From an uncultured Clostridia bacterium (GTDB lineage Bacteria > Bacillota > Clostridia > Christensenellales > Borkfalkiaceae), in contig CANPZD010000002.1 of NCBI GenBank assembly GCA_947589085.1, positions 62,001 to 126,000 on the forward strand: a stretch of 64,000 nt of DNA, read 5' to 3'. The notes under the pieces were generated by a model that did no database searches, was not told the origin of the DNA, and saw only the letters and a list, made by a program, of their open reading frames with translations. This document shows positions 12,825 to 21,364 of the stretch, one piece after another. The position numbers were made by a program, and so were the translations under genes. Within the stretch, counting starts at the first letter, position 1. Each line of letters starts with the position of its first letter.

Positions 12825-13466
12825 ATGACGGACGATATCACCGTTTCTTCGCTCTTCGATCTCACGCACTCGCTTGCGGGCGGATTTTTATCGCATTTTA
12901 CATATCCTTGGCAGGCAATTCCGCACATTTCAAGGCAAATTTGCATTATTTCGAAATCGATCGAAATAAACTACCGCGAAGTGATGCCGGGCGTTTTTAT
13001 CCATCCGAGCGCCGCCGTATCCGGTACCGCATGCATATGTGCGCCATGTATCATCGGCGCAAATGCACAGGTGCGCCACGGAGCATATATCCGCGGAAGC
13101 GTGCTGATCGGGGATAACTGCGTCGTGGGAAATTCCACGGAACTCAAAAATTGTATTTTATTCGACGGCGTTCAGGCGCCGCACTTCAACTATATCGGCG
13201 ATTCCATTCTGGGATTCCGGGCGCACCTCGGCGCGGGCGCGATCCTCTCCAACGTCAAGGGCGACCGATCGGAAGTTTCGATCCGCTGCGAAGACTGCCG
13301 TTTTCCCACGGGACTGAAAAAATGCGGCTCCTTTCTCGGCGACGGCGCGGAGATCGGCTGTAATTCCGTGCTCAATCCCGGCTCCGTCGTGGGCCGCCGC
13401 GCACGGATCTATCCGCTCGTATCGCTGCGCGGCTGCGTCCCCGAAGGAAGTGTGATAAAAAAATGA
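12825..13466 (+). CDS. Left-handed beta-helix transferase-like protein (GlmU C-terminal-like)
   Basis: This 213-residue protein starts with a short helical part (VSSLFDLTHSLAGGFLSHFTYPWQAIPHI) found in proteins annotated as UDP-N-acetylglucosamine pyrophosphorylase-like. It continues with hexapeptide repeats (IHPSAAVSGTACICAPCIIG, VLIGDNCVVGNSTELKN, IGDSILGFRAHLGAGAILSNVKGD, LGDGAEIGCNSVLNPGSVVG). Such folds bind sugar nucleotides or acyl groups; the GlmU pyrophosphorylase domain is absent. The start is 12825, or 12822 in frame; no ribosome binding site is seen and the promoter sits immediately upstream. It converges on ychF with a shared terminator. The substrate is unknown. Confidence 0.75.
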   Translation: MTDDITVSSLFDLTHSLAGGFLSHFTYPWQAIPHISRQICIISKSIEINYREVMPGVFIHPSAAVSGTACICAPCIIGANAQVRHGAYIRGSVLIGDNCVVGNSTELKNCILFDGVQAPHFNYIGDSILGFRAHLGAGAILSNVKGDRSEVSIRCEDCRFPTGLKKCGSFLGDGAEIGCNSVLNPGSVVGRRARIYPLVSLRGCVPEGSVIKK

Positions 13467-13495
13467 GACGGCGCTCAGAGGCGCCGTCTCATTTT
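13460..13495. terminator. Bidirectional terminator between convergent genes
   Basis: AAAATGAGACGGCGC pairs with GCGCCGTCTCATTTT around a short loop. It serves the beta-helix gene (+) and ychF (-). Confidence 0.85.
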
Positions 13496-13505
13496 CGGAA
13501 AAATT

Positions 13506-14606
13506 TCAGACATTGAAGCGGAAGAGAACGACGTCGCCGTCTTTCATCACATAATCCTTGCCTTCCGAACGCACTTTTCCCTTTTCGCGCGCGCCCGCAA
13601 GGCCGCCGCATGCGAGAAGCGTTTCATAGTCCACGACTTCCGCGCGGATGAATCCCTTTTCGAAATCGGTATGGATCTTTCCCGCCGCCTGCGGCGCTTT
13701 GGTGCCGTTTACGATCGTCCACGCGCGCGTCTCCTTTTCTCCCGCCGTAAGGTAGGAAATCAGTCCGAGAAGCGAATAGGAAGCCTTGATCAGCTTGTCG
13801 AGGCCGCTCTCTTTCAAGCCGAATTCTTCTAAAAAGAGCGCTCTGTCCTGCTCGTCCATCTGCGCAAGCTCTTCCTCCGTTTCGGCGCAGACGACCACCG
13901 TCTCCGCGTTGTGCGCGGAGGCGTATTGTTTTACGGCGCAAACAAAGGGCAGCGAATCCTCCGGTTTTCCCATATCGGACTCCCGGATGTTCGCGCAGTA
14001 GATCACGGGTTTCGCCGTAAGCAAAAACAGGTTGTCGAGCAGGGGTTTTTCATCGTCCGTCAGAGCGAGCGAACTTGCGGGCCGTTCTTCTTCGAGATGC
14101 TTCAGGAGCTTTTCGAGGAAGGCGTATTCGGCCGCGGCCGACTTGTCCGCGCCGCCGCGCGCGGCGTTTCTGATGCGGTCCAGCCGCTTTTGAACGGCTT
14201 CGATATCGGCAAGGATCAATTCCAGATTGATGGTCTCGATATCGCGTACGGGATCCACGGAATTTTCAACATGGGTGATGTTTTCGTCCTCGAAACAGCG
14301 TACGACATGGACGATGGCGTCCACTTCGCGGATGTTAGAAAGAAATTTATTGCCCAGCCCTTCGCCGCGGCTCGCGCCTTTTACAAGTCCTGCGATATCC
14401 ACGAATTCCACGACGGCCGGCGTCACTTTTTTGCTCGAATAGAGCTTTGCGAGCCGATCGAGACGTTCGTCCGGCACCGCCACCACGCCGACGTTCGGCT
14501 CGATGGTGCAGAAGGGATAGTTGGCTGCCTCCGCGCCCGCGTGCGTGATCGCATTGAAGAGCGTGGATTTGCCGACGTTGGGAAGGCCTACGATTCCTAA
14601 CTTCAT
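13506..14606 (-). CDS. ychF: Redox-regulated ATPase/GTP-binding protein YchF
   Basis: The 366-residue OBG-family P-loop protein has G1 [15 protein letters not shown] at the N-terminus, a switch region with [20 protein letters not shown], a coiled-coil insertion, and a C-terminal TGS domain ending in [15 protein letters not shown]. YchF binds ATP in preference to GTP and associates with ribosomes in stress responses. Length matches the family. It has its own promoter, divergent from argS, and ends at a terminator shared with the convergent gene. Confidence 0.97.
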   Translation of the reverse strand: MKLGIVGLPNVGKSTLFNAITHAGAEAANYPFCTIEPNVGVVAVPDERLDRLAKLYSSKKVTPAVVEFVDIAGLVKGASRGEGLGNKFLSNIREVDAIVHVVRCFEDENITHVENSVDPVRDIETINLELILADIEAVQKRLDRIRNAARGGADKSAAAEYAFLEKLLKHLEEERPASSLALTDDEKPLLDNLFLLTAKPVIYCANIRESDMGKPEDSLPFVCAVKQYASAHNAETVVVCAETEEELAQMDEQDRALFLEEFGLKESGLDKLIKASYSLLGLISYLTAGEKETRAWTIVNGTKAPQAAGKIHTDFEKGFIRAEVVDYETLLACGGLAGAREKGKVRSEGKDYVMKDGDVVLFRFNV

Positions 14607-14639
14607 AGAAACTCCTTGCGCAATGTAGATTCAAGTTCC

Positions 14640-14668
14640 ATTATATAACTTTTTCCGCGAAACGGCAA
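14640..14668 (-). promoter_or_regulatory. ychF promoter
   Basis: On the minus strand TTGCCG (14668-14663) and TATAAT (14645-14640), 17 bases apart. Confidence 0.65.
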
Positions 14669-14677
14669 GTCATTCGG

Positions 14678-14706
14678 TTGTCAAATTTTTGAAAATATGT
14701 TAGAAT
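14678..14706 (+). promoter_or_regulatory. argS promoter
   Basis: TTGTCA (14678-14683) and TAGAAT (14701-14706), 17 bases apart, back to back with the ychF promoter. Confidence 0.65.
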
Positions 14707-14737
14707 AGTCCGTGAAAAATCTTACGGAGCGTACAGG

Positions 14738-16429
14738 ATGGATTACAGAGCGTATATTGCCGAAAGACTCTCTGCGGAGGGCGTCACAAAAGAGGAATTC
14801 AAGGAGGCGATTGTCGTTCCGCCGGATACTTCCCTCGGGGATTATGCCTTGCCCTGCTTCAAATTTGCAAGGACGCTCAGAAAACCGCCCGCAAAGATCG
14901 CGGAGGAACTCGCGGCGCGATTCGGTGCGGACGGCGTGATCGAGAGCGTCGCCCCCGTAAACGGATATCTGAACTTCAGAATCTCGAAAAAGGGGTTGGC
15001 AGAAGAAGTGCTTTCGCGCATCGAATCCGAAAAATCGAAGTACGGTTCCTCAGACATGGGTGGGGGGAAAGTGATCTGCATCGATTATTCCTCCGTCAAT
15101 ATCGCAAAGCCTTTCCATATCGGGCACCTCTCTACGACGGTTCTGGGCGGAGCGCTGTACCGCATTTTTAATTTTTTGGGATATAAGGCCGTGGGGATCA
15201 ACCATCTCGGGGATTACGGCACGCAATTCGGCAAACTCATCTCCGCGTACAAGCATTGGGGGAACCGCGAAGAGGTGCAAAAGGGCGGCATCCACGCCGT
15301 CAACGACCTCTATGTTCGATTCAACAACGAGGCCACGGAGGAGATGGAGGCGGAGGCGCGCGATTATTTCCGCCTGATCGAGAACGGCGACGAGGAAGCG
15401 AACGCGCTCTTCGACTGGTTCAAAGAGATCACGCTCGCCTATGTCGAAAAGATCTATCGGCGGCTGCGCATCACGTTCGACAGTTACGCCGGGGAACGCT
15501 TTTATACGGATAAGATGCAGCCCGTGGTCGAGGAACTTGAAGAAAAAGGACTGCTCGCGGAGAGTCAGGGGGCCAAGATCGTGGATCTCGAGCCGTACGG
15601 CATGCCGCCCTGCCTGATCCTGCGTTCGGACGGCGCATCTCTGTATGCGACCCGCGATCTGGCAGCCGCGATCTACCGCAAGAACACCTACGACTTTTAC
15701 AAGTGCCTGTATGTCGTTGCCTATCAGCAGAACCTGCATTTCAAACAGGTTTTCAAAGTGCTCGAGCTTATGGGAAAAGAGTGGGCGAAAGATCTCGTGC
15801 ACGTGGCGTACGGCATGGTCAGCCTCGAGGACGGCGCAATGGCCACCCGCAAGGGGAATGTCGTATGGTTGGAAGATGTGATCTCCCGCTGCGTGGAAAA
15901 GGCGAAGAATATCCTTTCGGAAAAGAATCCTTCCCTCGAAAACAAGGACGAAGTCGCCGAGAAAGTGGGCGTCGGCGCGGTCGTGTTCGGCGCGCTTTAC
16001 AACAACAAGATCAAGGATATCGTGTTCTCCTATGACAAAGCGTTGAACTTCGACGGCGAGACGAGCGTATATGTTCAATATACCTGCGCGCGCACGAATT
16101 CGGTGCTCGGAAAGGCGCGGGAAAGCGGAATTGCATGGATGGGGTCGGAAATTCCGGAACCTTGCCCGCAGGAAGCAGAATTGTTGAAGGCGCTTGCGGA
16201 TTTCCCGGACGCGGTGCGGAATTCCGCTAAAAATTACGAGCCGAGCATCGTGGCCCGCTATTGCGTGGATACGGCGCAGAAGTTCAATAAATTCTATATC
16301 GATTGCAAGATCATGCAGGCAGAAACCGCACAACTGCGCGCGTTCCGTCTGCGCCTGACGGAAGCGACGCTCATAACGCTCACAAACGCGCTGACGCTGC
16401 TCGGGATCGGCGTTCCGGAGAAGATGTGA
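14738..16429 (+). CDS. argS: Arginyl-tRNA synthetase
   Basis: This 563-residue class I aminoacyl-tRNA synthetase charges tRNA-Arg. Seen: the N-terminal Add1 domain (to about residue 90), the HIGH motif in NIAKPFHIGHLSTT, the Rossmann core, the region MATRKGNVVWLEDV that replaces KMSKS in many ArgRS, and the C-terminal anticodon domain (YVQYTCARTNSVL). Length is typical. The stop overlaps the next ATG (TGATG), coupling it to the HAD phosphatase gene. Confidence 0.97.
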   Translation: MDYRAYIAERLSAEGVTKEEFKEAIVVPPDTSLGDYALPCFKFARTLRKPPAKIAEELAARFGADGVIESVAPVNGYLNFRISKKGLAEEVLSRIESEKSKYGSSDMGGGKVICIDYSSVNIAKPFHIGHLSTTVLGGALYRIFNFLGYKAVGINHLGDYGTQFGKLISAYKHWGNREEVQKGGIHAVNDLYVRFNNEATEEMEAEARDYFRLIENGDEEANALFDWFKEITLAYVEKIYRRLRITFDSYAGERFYTDKMQPVVEELEEKGLLAESQGAKIVDLEPYGMPPCLILRSDGASLYATRDLAAAIYRKNTYDFYKCLYVVAYQQNLHFKQVFKVLELMGKEWAKDLVHVAYGMVSLEDGAMATRKGNVVWLEDVISRCVEKAKNILSEKNPSLENKDEVAEKVGVGAVVFGALYNNKIKDIVFSYDKALNFDGETSVYVQYTCARTNSVLGKARESGIAWMGSEIPEPCPQEAELLKALADFPDAVRNSAKNYEPSIVARYCVDTAQKFNKFYIDCKIMQAETAQLRAFRLRLTEATLITLTNALTLLGIGVPEKM

Positions 16430-17076
16430 TGCCGGAGGGCGTATTTTTCGATCTGGACGGGACGCTGCTCGATACGCTTCCCGATATTCGCGCTTGCCTC
16501 AACGCGTCGCTGGAAGAATACGGCTGCGATCCGCTCACCGAGCGGCAGGTGCGGGCCTTTGTGGGCGACGGGGCGCGGCGGCTTGTCTTGCGGGCGCTTC
16601 CCGGGAAGCAAGCTCTTGCCGAAGCCGTCTACCGTTCGTTTTTAACGCGTTACAATGCGAGCGAAAACCCGCATACGCGGATCTTCGACGGCATGGAGAA
16701 CGTCGTGCGCGGACTGAAAGCGCGCGGCGTAAAGCTCGCCGTGGTCACGAACAAGCCGCAGGAAGCGGCGCGGCGCGCGGTTGAGCAATTTTTCCCGGGG
16801 ATATTCGACTGCATTCTGGGAGACAGCGGCATGTTTCCTTGCAAACCCGATCCGACCTCCGTGCGGTATGCGGCGCTCGGAATGCATACGGCGATCGGCC
16901 GCTGTGTGTTCGTGGGCGACGGAGAAGCGGACGTTCTTACGGCGTCGAACGCGGGCATGGCGGGGGTATTTGTTCTCTGGGGGTATCGCACGCGCGAACA
17001 GCTCGAGCAGGCCGGCGCGCGGAATTTTGCGGAAACGCCCGCGGAACTCGAAAATTTTTTTGCGAAATTTATTTGA
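16429..17076 (+). CDS. gph: HAD-family hydrolase, phosphoglycolate phosphatase-like
   Basis: The 215-residue HAD phosphatase has motif I FFDLDGTLLDT (nucleophile Asp), motif II VVTNKP, motif III lysine in CKPDP and motif IV VGDGEADVLTA. A helical cap follows motif I, as in phosphoglycolate phosphatases and PpaX. The start overlaps the argS stop, so it is translated with argS; longer upstream frames are antisense-like readings of argS. The exact substrate (phosphoglycolate, pyrophosphate or another small phosphate ester) cannot be settled from motifs. Confidence 0.82.
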   Translation: MPEGVFFDLDGTLLDTLPDIRACLNASLEEYGCDPLTERQVRAFVGDGARRLVLRALPGKQALAEAVYRSFLTRYNASENPHTRIFDGMENVVRGLKARGVKLAVVTNKPQEAARRAVEQFFPGIFDCILGDSGMFPCKPDPTSVRYAALGMHTAIGRCVFVGDGEADVLTASNAGMAGVFVLWGYRTREQLEQAGARNFAETPAELENFFAKFI

Positions 17077-17081
17077 AAACA

Positions 17082-17110
17082 TTGTAATTCGGGGCGCGTT
17101 GTGATATAAT
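17082..17110 (+). promoter_or_regulatory. Rubrerythrin promoter
   Basis: TTGTAA (17082-17087) and TATAAT (17105-17110), 17 bases apart, with AAGGAG before the ATG. Confidence 0.7.
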
Positions 17111-17143
17111 TCAGCCAAGATCGATCATAAGGAGATTACAACG

Positions 17144-17668
17144 ATGAAAAGATGCGCGGTTTGCGGCGAGATCGTCGCCGACGATGTGGAAGTCTGCCCC
17201 GTCTGCAAGGCGAGAAAATTCGAACCCATCGAAGAAAAGGGATTTGCGTGCGAGCATCGCGTCGGCGACGGCGCGGTGGAGGACAAGGAAGTTTTAGAGG
17301 GCCTTCGCGCGAATTTTACGGGCGAATGCACCGAAGTGGGCATGTATCTCGCCATGTCGAGAGCGGCGGAACGCGAGGGATATCCCGAGATCGCCGAAGC
17401 CTATAAGCGGTATGCGTTCGAGGAAGCGGAGCATGCGGCAAAATTTGCCGAACTTTTGGGCGAAGTGGTCACGCCTTCCACCAAAAAGAATCTCGAGCTA
17501 CGCGCGGCGGCCGAAGCGGGCGCCTGCGAAGGGAAATTGGCGCTTGCAAAGCGCGCAAAAGAACTCGGGTACGACGCGGTGCACGACACCGTGCACGAAA
17601 TGGCGAAGGACGAAGCTCGTCACGGCGCCGGATTCAAGGGACTCTTAAAGCGTTATTTCAACGCGTAA
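17144..17668 (+). CDS. Reverse rubrerythrin (N-terminal rubredoxin domain plus di-iron ferritin-like domain)
   Basis: This 174-residue protein carries an N-terminal rubredoxin-like iron site (CAVC at 4-7, CPVC at 18-21) followed by a four-helix di-iron domain with paired Glu and ExxH ligands ([17 protein letters not shown] with [26 protein letters not shown] with [10 protein letters not shown]). The domain order is that of reverse rubrerythrins, which reduce hydrogen peroxide in anaerobes using NADH or rubredoxin reductases. It is monocistronic, with its own promoter and terminator. This supports an anaerobic lifestyle. Confidence 0.92.
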   Translation: MKRCAVCGEIVADDVEVCPVCKARKFEPIEEKGFACEHRVGDGAVEDKEVLEGLRANFTGECTEVGMYLAMSRAAEREGYPEIAEAYKRYAFEEAEHAAKFAELLGEVVTPSTKKNLELRAAAEAGACEGKLALAKRAKELGYDAVHDTVHEMAKDEARHGAGFKGLLKRYFNA

Positions 17669-17686
17669 GAAGCACATAAGAGAAAA

Positions 17687-17718
17687 AAGGACGGGCAAAG
17701 TTCCGTCCTTTTGATTTT
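17687..17718 (+). terminator. Terminator after rubrerythrin
   Basis: AAAGGACGG pairs with CCGTCCTTT, followed by a T-rich tail. Confidence 0.75.
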
Positions 17719-17749
17719 TCCCGAAAGAAAAACGCACCGCATTTTAGCG

Positions 17750-17782
17750 TAGAGTTTGAATTTCACACTCTACTCACAGTAG
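17750..17782. promoter_or_regulatory. Overlapping palindromes upstream of the XRE regulator
   Basis: TAGAGT (17750-17755) mirrors ACTCTA (17767-17772), and CTACT-CAC-AGTAG (17770-17782) is a second perfect palindrome, immediately ahead of the -35 element. They are candidates for autoregulatory operators. Confidence 0.5.
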
Positions 17783-17787
17783 AAAGG

Positions 17788-17816
17788 TTGACATTTGCGC
17801 GCGTGCGCGCTATAAT
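17788..17816 (+). promoter_or_regulatory. Perfect consensus promoter of the XRE regulator
   Basis: TTGACA and TATAAT with a 17-base spacer that is itself an alternating GC palindrome. ATG 17823 is seven bases after the -10, implying a leaderless or nearly leaderless mRNA. Confidence 0.8.
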
Positions 17817-17822
17817 GGAGCT

Positions 17823-18431
17823 ATGGAAGAAAAAGATCTGGCGGAAATCATCGGCAAAAACATCATGCGTCTCCGCAAGATGGCGAACATGACCCAGCTG
17901 GAGCTTGCGGAAAAGCTCAATTATTCGGACAAATCCGTTTCGAAGTGGGAACAGGGGAACGGCGTGCCGGACATTCGCATTCTCGTGCAGATCGCCGGAG
18001 TATTCAACGTTACGGTCGACGATCTGATCTGCGAGCATGTCGAGCGGCCGGTCATGCCCAAGCGAACGCGTTTTCTGCGCCGCCTCATCATTATGCTGTG
18101 CAGCGTGGGGCTGTGCTGGCTGGTCGCGGTTGCGTGTTTCGTGATCGGAGGGATCATTGCTCCTGCGCAGAAATTGTTCTGGCTCGCGTTTGTCTATGCG
18201 ATCCCCGTATCCGCGGTGATCGTTCTCGTTTTCAGCAGTATCTGGTCCTACAAGTGGGCGAGGCTCGTCTCGGTCTCCGTTCTGATCTGGACGACGCTCA
18301 CCTGCATCTATCTGACGGTGTATTTCCTCGTCCCGCATCCGACGATGTGGCTGATTTTCCTCATCGGCGTGCCGCTTCAGGTGCTCGCGCTTTTCTTCTT
18401 CCTTTGGTGGAAGCGCGTCCGCGTCAGATAA
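17823..18431 (+). CDS. XRE-family transcriptional regulator with C-terminal membrane domain
   Basis: This 202-residue protein has an N-terminal helix-turn-helix (IGKNIMRLRKMANMTQLELAEKL, SDKSVSKWEQGNGVPDI) and then about four hydrophobic spans from residue 85 to the end. Such membrane-tethered XRE regulators are common in Firmicutes; how they sense signals is mostly unknown. It has a perfect promoter with palindromes around it, suggesting autoregulation. The next gene, also a membrane protein, follows after 53 bases with no terminator, so the operon could extend into mcsA-mcsB-clpC. Confidence 0.88.
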   Translation: MEEKDLAEIIGKNIMRLRKMANMTQLELAEKLNYSDKSVSKWEQGNGVPDIRILVQIAGVFNVTVDDLICEHVERPVMPKRTRFLRRLIIMLCSVGLCWLVAVACFVIGGIIAPAQKLFWLAFVYAIPVSAVIVLVFSSIWSYKWARLVSVSVLIWTTLTCIYLTVYFLVPHPTMWLIFLIGVPLQVLALFFFLWWKRVRVR

Positions 18432-18484
18432 ACTTTTTTCGCGCCCCTCCGCGGGCGCGGTTTTCAAATGAAAGGAGTGTGTTT

Positions 18485-19552
18485 ATGAAAGAAATTCCTC
18501 TGCCGCAAACGCAATCGGACCGGGCGCGCAAACGGGCGTCTCTGCGCCGGGTCTGCACGCTGCTCGGGGTTTTGACCGTCGTGTGCGCCGTGGCCGCCGT
18601 TCTGCTTCTTCTGGGCGTGATCGCCGCGGTGATCGTCGCCGAATTTCATCCCGCCGTGTCGCTGCTCTGTTACATTCTCTCGGGCGCGTTCGCGGGCGGC
18701 GCGATCGTCTTTGCCATGCTGGCGATCCTGTTCGGAAAAGCATCGTCGCGCATGAACCGCCGTACAAGCGATTTTTGCGAGCGCTGCGACGATGAGAACA
18801 GCTTTTATATCGGGGAAGGCACGCTTGCCACGTTCGGCGCGACGCAGATGCGGATCCACGGAGAAACCGGCGGCAAGGAGATCTTCGTGCCGTACAGCGA
18901 GATCCGCACGTTTTCCGTCTGCATGCGCAAGGCGCCCCGCGAACGGGGGGAATGGTCGGTCGTATTCGAGATCCCCGCCCATTATCTTTTGAAAGACGGA
19001 GCTTCCGGCGACGCGGAACCCGCGCTCGTCCAGACGGATGCAAAAGATCGGCTGTACAGGGTGCTTTCGCAGTGCGGGATCCCGCTGCTCGGAGAGACGC
19101 CCGCGCCCGATGCGAAAAATGTGAAATTCAAGCCGGACAGAAAATTCTATCTTCCCAACCGCAAGAAGCGCAAACGCGCGCTGATCCTGCTGGCCGCGGG
19201 GGCGGTACTGATCGCTGCGGCCGTGCCCGTGGCCGTTTTGCTCGATTCCGCCGTGGGCGCGGTGATCGGGGTGTTCGGCCTGTTCTTCGGCGGAAGAGCG
19301 CTCATCGCGTTTTTGGGCGCGCGGGCGATGCTGGCATTTTATCCGGAAGGCCTCTTCTGGCGGGAATCCGAACGGAACGAGAGCATGTTTCTCAAATGGA
19401 GCGAGATCGAAAGCATTCGGGCGGAGGAGCAGAAAGGATTCCCCGTGCTCACCCTGGAATGTATGTACGGCGCCTACCGCGTTCCGCGCGTTGCAGGATC
19501 GCTGGAATATCTGCAAAATTACCGCCCGGAGAAGATCGGAAAAGACGCATGA
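18485..19552 (+). CDS. Uncharacterised membrane protein with PH/YcxB-like segments
   Basis: The 355-residue protein has two pairs of hydrophobic spans (about 22-50 with 58-84, and 222-240 with 246-270). Each pair is followed by a beta-rich segment with a FxxxG...W/YSEI pattern (TQMRIHGETGGKEIFVPYSEI; EGLFWRESERN then LKWSEIESI), recalling bacterial PH-like/YcxB-type domains. It looks like an internal duplication. AAAGGAG precedes the ATG at 18485. The stop overlaps the start of the DUF1653 gene (ATGA), coupling them. Function is unknown. Confidence 0.7.
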   Translation: MKEIPLPQTQSDRARKRASLRRVCTLLGVLTVVCAVAAVLLLLGVIAAVIVAEFHPAVSLLCYILSGAFAGGAIVFAMLAILFGKASSRMNRRTSDFCERCDDENSFYIGEGTLATFGATQMRIHGETGGKEIFVPYSEIRTFSVCMRKAPRERGEWSVVFEIPAHYLLKDGASGDAEPALVQTDAKDRLYRVLSQCGIPLLGETPAPDAKNVKFKPDRKFYLPNRKKRKRALILLAAGAVLIAAAVPVAVLLDSAVGAVIGVFGLFFGGRALIAFLGARAMLAFYPEGLFWRESERNESMFLKWSEIESIRAEEQKGFPVLTLECMYGAYRVPRVAGSLEYLQNYRPEKIGKDA

Positions 19553-19794
19553 ACAAACTCGTGATCGGCGGCAAGTACCGTCATTTCAAGGGGAATTATT
19601 ACCGCGTCGAGGGTACGGCAAAGGACAGCGAATCGGGCGGGATCTTGGTGCTGTACCGCCAATTGTACGGGGAAGGGGCGCTCTGGGCGCGGCCGCTCGG
19701 AATGTTTCTTTCCGAAGTCGACCGGAACAAGTATCCCGACGCCGATCAACTGTATCGGTTCGAATACGTCGAAGAGACGGCGCAAACGCCGTAA
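19549..19794 (+). CDS. DUF1653 family protein
   Basis: This 81-residue protein matches DUF1653 closely: GGKYRHFKGNYYRVEGTAKDSE, VLYRQLYGEGALWARPLGMF and FEYVEE. The family is a small beta-rich domain of unknown role. It overlaps the preceding membrane-protein stop by four bases and is followed 12 bases later by mcsA, so it is likely expressed together with the McsAB-ClpC proteolysis genes. Confidence 0.85.
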   Translation: MNKLVIGGKYRHFKGNYYRVEGTAKDSESGGILVLYRQLYGEGALWARPLGMFLSEVDRNKYPDADQLYRFEYVEETAQTP

Positions 19795-19806
19795 GGAGGG
19801 AAGAAC

Positions 19807-20304
19807 GTGCTCTGTGCAAGCTGTGGGCGCAACGGCGCAAAGCTCTACAAGCGGAACGTCGACGGAAAGGAAATTTCACTCACGCTCTGCGCCGCGTGCT
19901 ACGAAAAGCTGTATCCCGAACGCGAAGAAGAGAGCGATTTTTTCGCTTCGTTTGTGGGAAAAGGCGGCGCGGACGCGCGCGCCTGTCCCGTATGCGGCAC
20001 GACGCTCGAGGATTTCCGGCATACCGGTCTGTTGGGCTGCGCGTTCTGCTATACGGCGTTTCGCGAGGAACTTCTCCCCGCCGTTCGCTATGCGCAGGGC
20101 AAAGTCCGGCATGAGGGAAAGGCTCCCAGCGGCGAAGCGGACGAGAAATACGATCTCATCCGCGCGCTTGTCCATGAACAGGAACGCTTGAAACTGCGCA
20201 TCCGTTCGGCCGAGGAACAAGGCGACGAGGGTCTGACGAAACAGCTCAAAACCCAGCTTGCCGCTCTCAACCGCCGCCTTTACGGAGGGGAGACCGAAGA
20301 ATGA
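19807..20304 (+). CDS. mcsA: Protein arginine kinase activator McsA
   Basis: The 165-residue protein has four CxxC zinc-binding pairs (CASC, CAAC, CPVC, CAFC) in its first ~80 residues and a UVR motif at the C-terminus (LIRALVHEQERLKLRIRSAEEQGDEGLT). McsA activates the arginine kinase McsB and links it to ClpC. The start is GTG 19807 after AAGGAGGG. It overlaps mcsB by four bases (ATGA). A ctsR repressor gene, normally directly upstream, is absent. Confidence 0.92.
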   Translation: MLCASCGRNGAKLYKRNVDGKEISLTLCAACYEKLYPEREEESDFFASFVGKGGADARACPVCGTTLEDFRHTGLLGCAFCYTAFREELLPAVRYAQGKVRHEGKAPSGEADEKYDLIRALVHEQERLKLRIRSAEEQGDEGLTKQLKTQLAALNRRLYGGETEE

Positions 20305-21344
20305 AACCCAAGATCGAATACGAGAGCGTCGCGGTCTCTTCGCGGATCCGGCTGGCGCGCAACTTCAAGGACTATCCGTTTCCCTCCCGTCTTTTGCGGG
20401 ACCCGCATGCGGAAGAACAGGCGAGCGAAATGATCCGCTTGCTCGCGGGCGAACTGACGAGCATGGAGGAGTTCCGTCTCTATCGCATGGACGAAGTTTC
20501 CGACGAAGAGGCCGGACTTTTGCAGGAACGGTACCTCATTTCCCGCGATCTCATCAATCACCGCGGGATCTCCGCCGTACTCGTTTCGGAGGACGAAAGC
20601 ATCTCCGTCATGATCAACGAGGAGGACCATGTCCGCGAACAGTACTTCATGAAAGGGCTGGACCTTGCCCGCGCTTACGAACGGATCTCGGGGATCGACG
20701 ATATTATTTCCGATTCCATTCCCTTTGCTTACGATGAAGATCTGGGATATCTCACGGCTTGTCCGACCAATCTCGGCACGGGACTTCGCGCTTCGGTGAT
20801 GCTCTTTCTGCCCGCGCTTTCCCGCAGGGGAAGGCTGAAACGCGTGCTGCCGATCCTCACCCGTCTGGGACTTACGGTGCGGGGCGTATTCGGCGAAGGG
20901 AGCGGCGCGGAAGGCGACCTGTTCCAGATCAGCAACGAGGTGACATTGGGCCTCTCGGAGACGGAGATCCTCGACGTCGTGGGGCAGGCGGTCGTCAAAC
21001 TCGTGGATATGGAACTTTCGGAAAGGATCCGCATGAAAGTGGAGGAGGGGTTGGCTTTGGAGGACGCCGTATTCCGCGCATACGGAATCCTGACCCATTG
21101 CCGCTTGCTCGACGAGCGGGAATTCACAAAGCGCATATCCGACCTCAAACTCGGCGTGGCGCTCGGATTTTTCGGCGGCGAGAACGGCGGAGAGGATGCC
21201 ATGGAACGGCTGGACGCGCTTGTGATCTCCATGCGGCCGGGCGGACTGAACCGCAGGGCCGGAGAAACGCTATCCGCGGAGCGGCAGAAAGAACTGCGCG
21301 CGGAATACGTCGCGCAGGCGTTGGCCGGAATGAATCTGTTTTAA
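20301..21344 (+). CDS. mcsB: Protein arginine kinase McsB
   Basis: The 347-residue guanido-kinase-like enzyme phosphorylates protein arginines to mark them for ClpCP. Seen: SSRIRLARNFKDYPFP near the N-terminus, SVMINEEDHVREQ (substrate and phosphate loop), the YLTACPTNLGTGLRASVMLFLPAL active-site block with the key Cys, and the RGVFGEGSGAEGDLFQISNE nucleotide loop. It starts by overlapping mcsA and is followed by clpC after 20 bases. Confidence 0.95.
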   Translation: MKPKIEYESVAVSSRIRLARNFKDYPFPSRLLRDPHAEEQASEMIRLLAGELTSMEEFRLYRMDEVSDEEAGLLQERYLISRDLINHRGISAVLVSEDESISVMINEEDHVREQYFMKGLDLARAYERISGIDDIISDSIPFAYDEDLGYLTACPTNLGTGLRASVMLFLPALSRRGRLKRVLPILTRLGLTVRGVFGEGSGAEGDLFQISNEVTLGLSETEILDVVGQAVVKLVDMELSERIRMKVEEGLALEDAVFRAYGILTHCRLLDEREFTKRISDLKLGVALGFFGGENGGEDAMERLDALVISMRPGGLNRRAGETLSAERQKELRAEYVAQALAGMNLF

Positions 21345-21364
21345 TCGATCGGGAGGGAACTCTT

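Noticed and set aside
19700-19806. CtsR or CIRCE operator before mcsA
   Set aside because: No heptad direct repeat or 9-9-9 inverted repeat was found; the interval before mcsA is only 12 bases.
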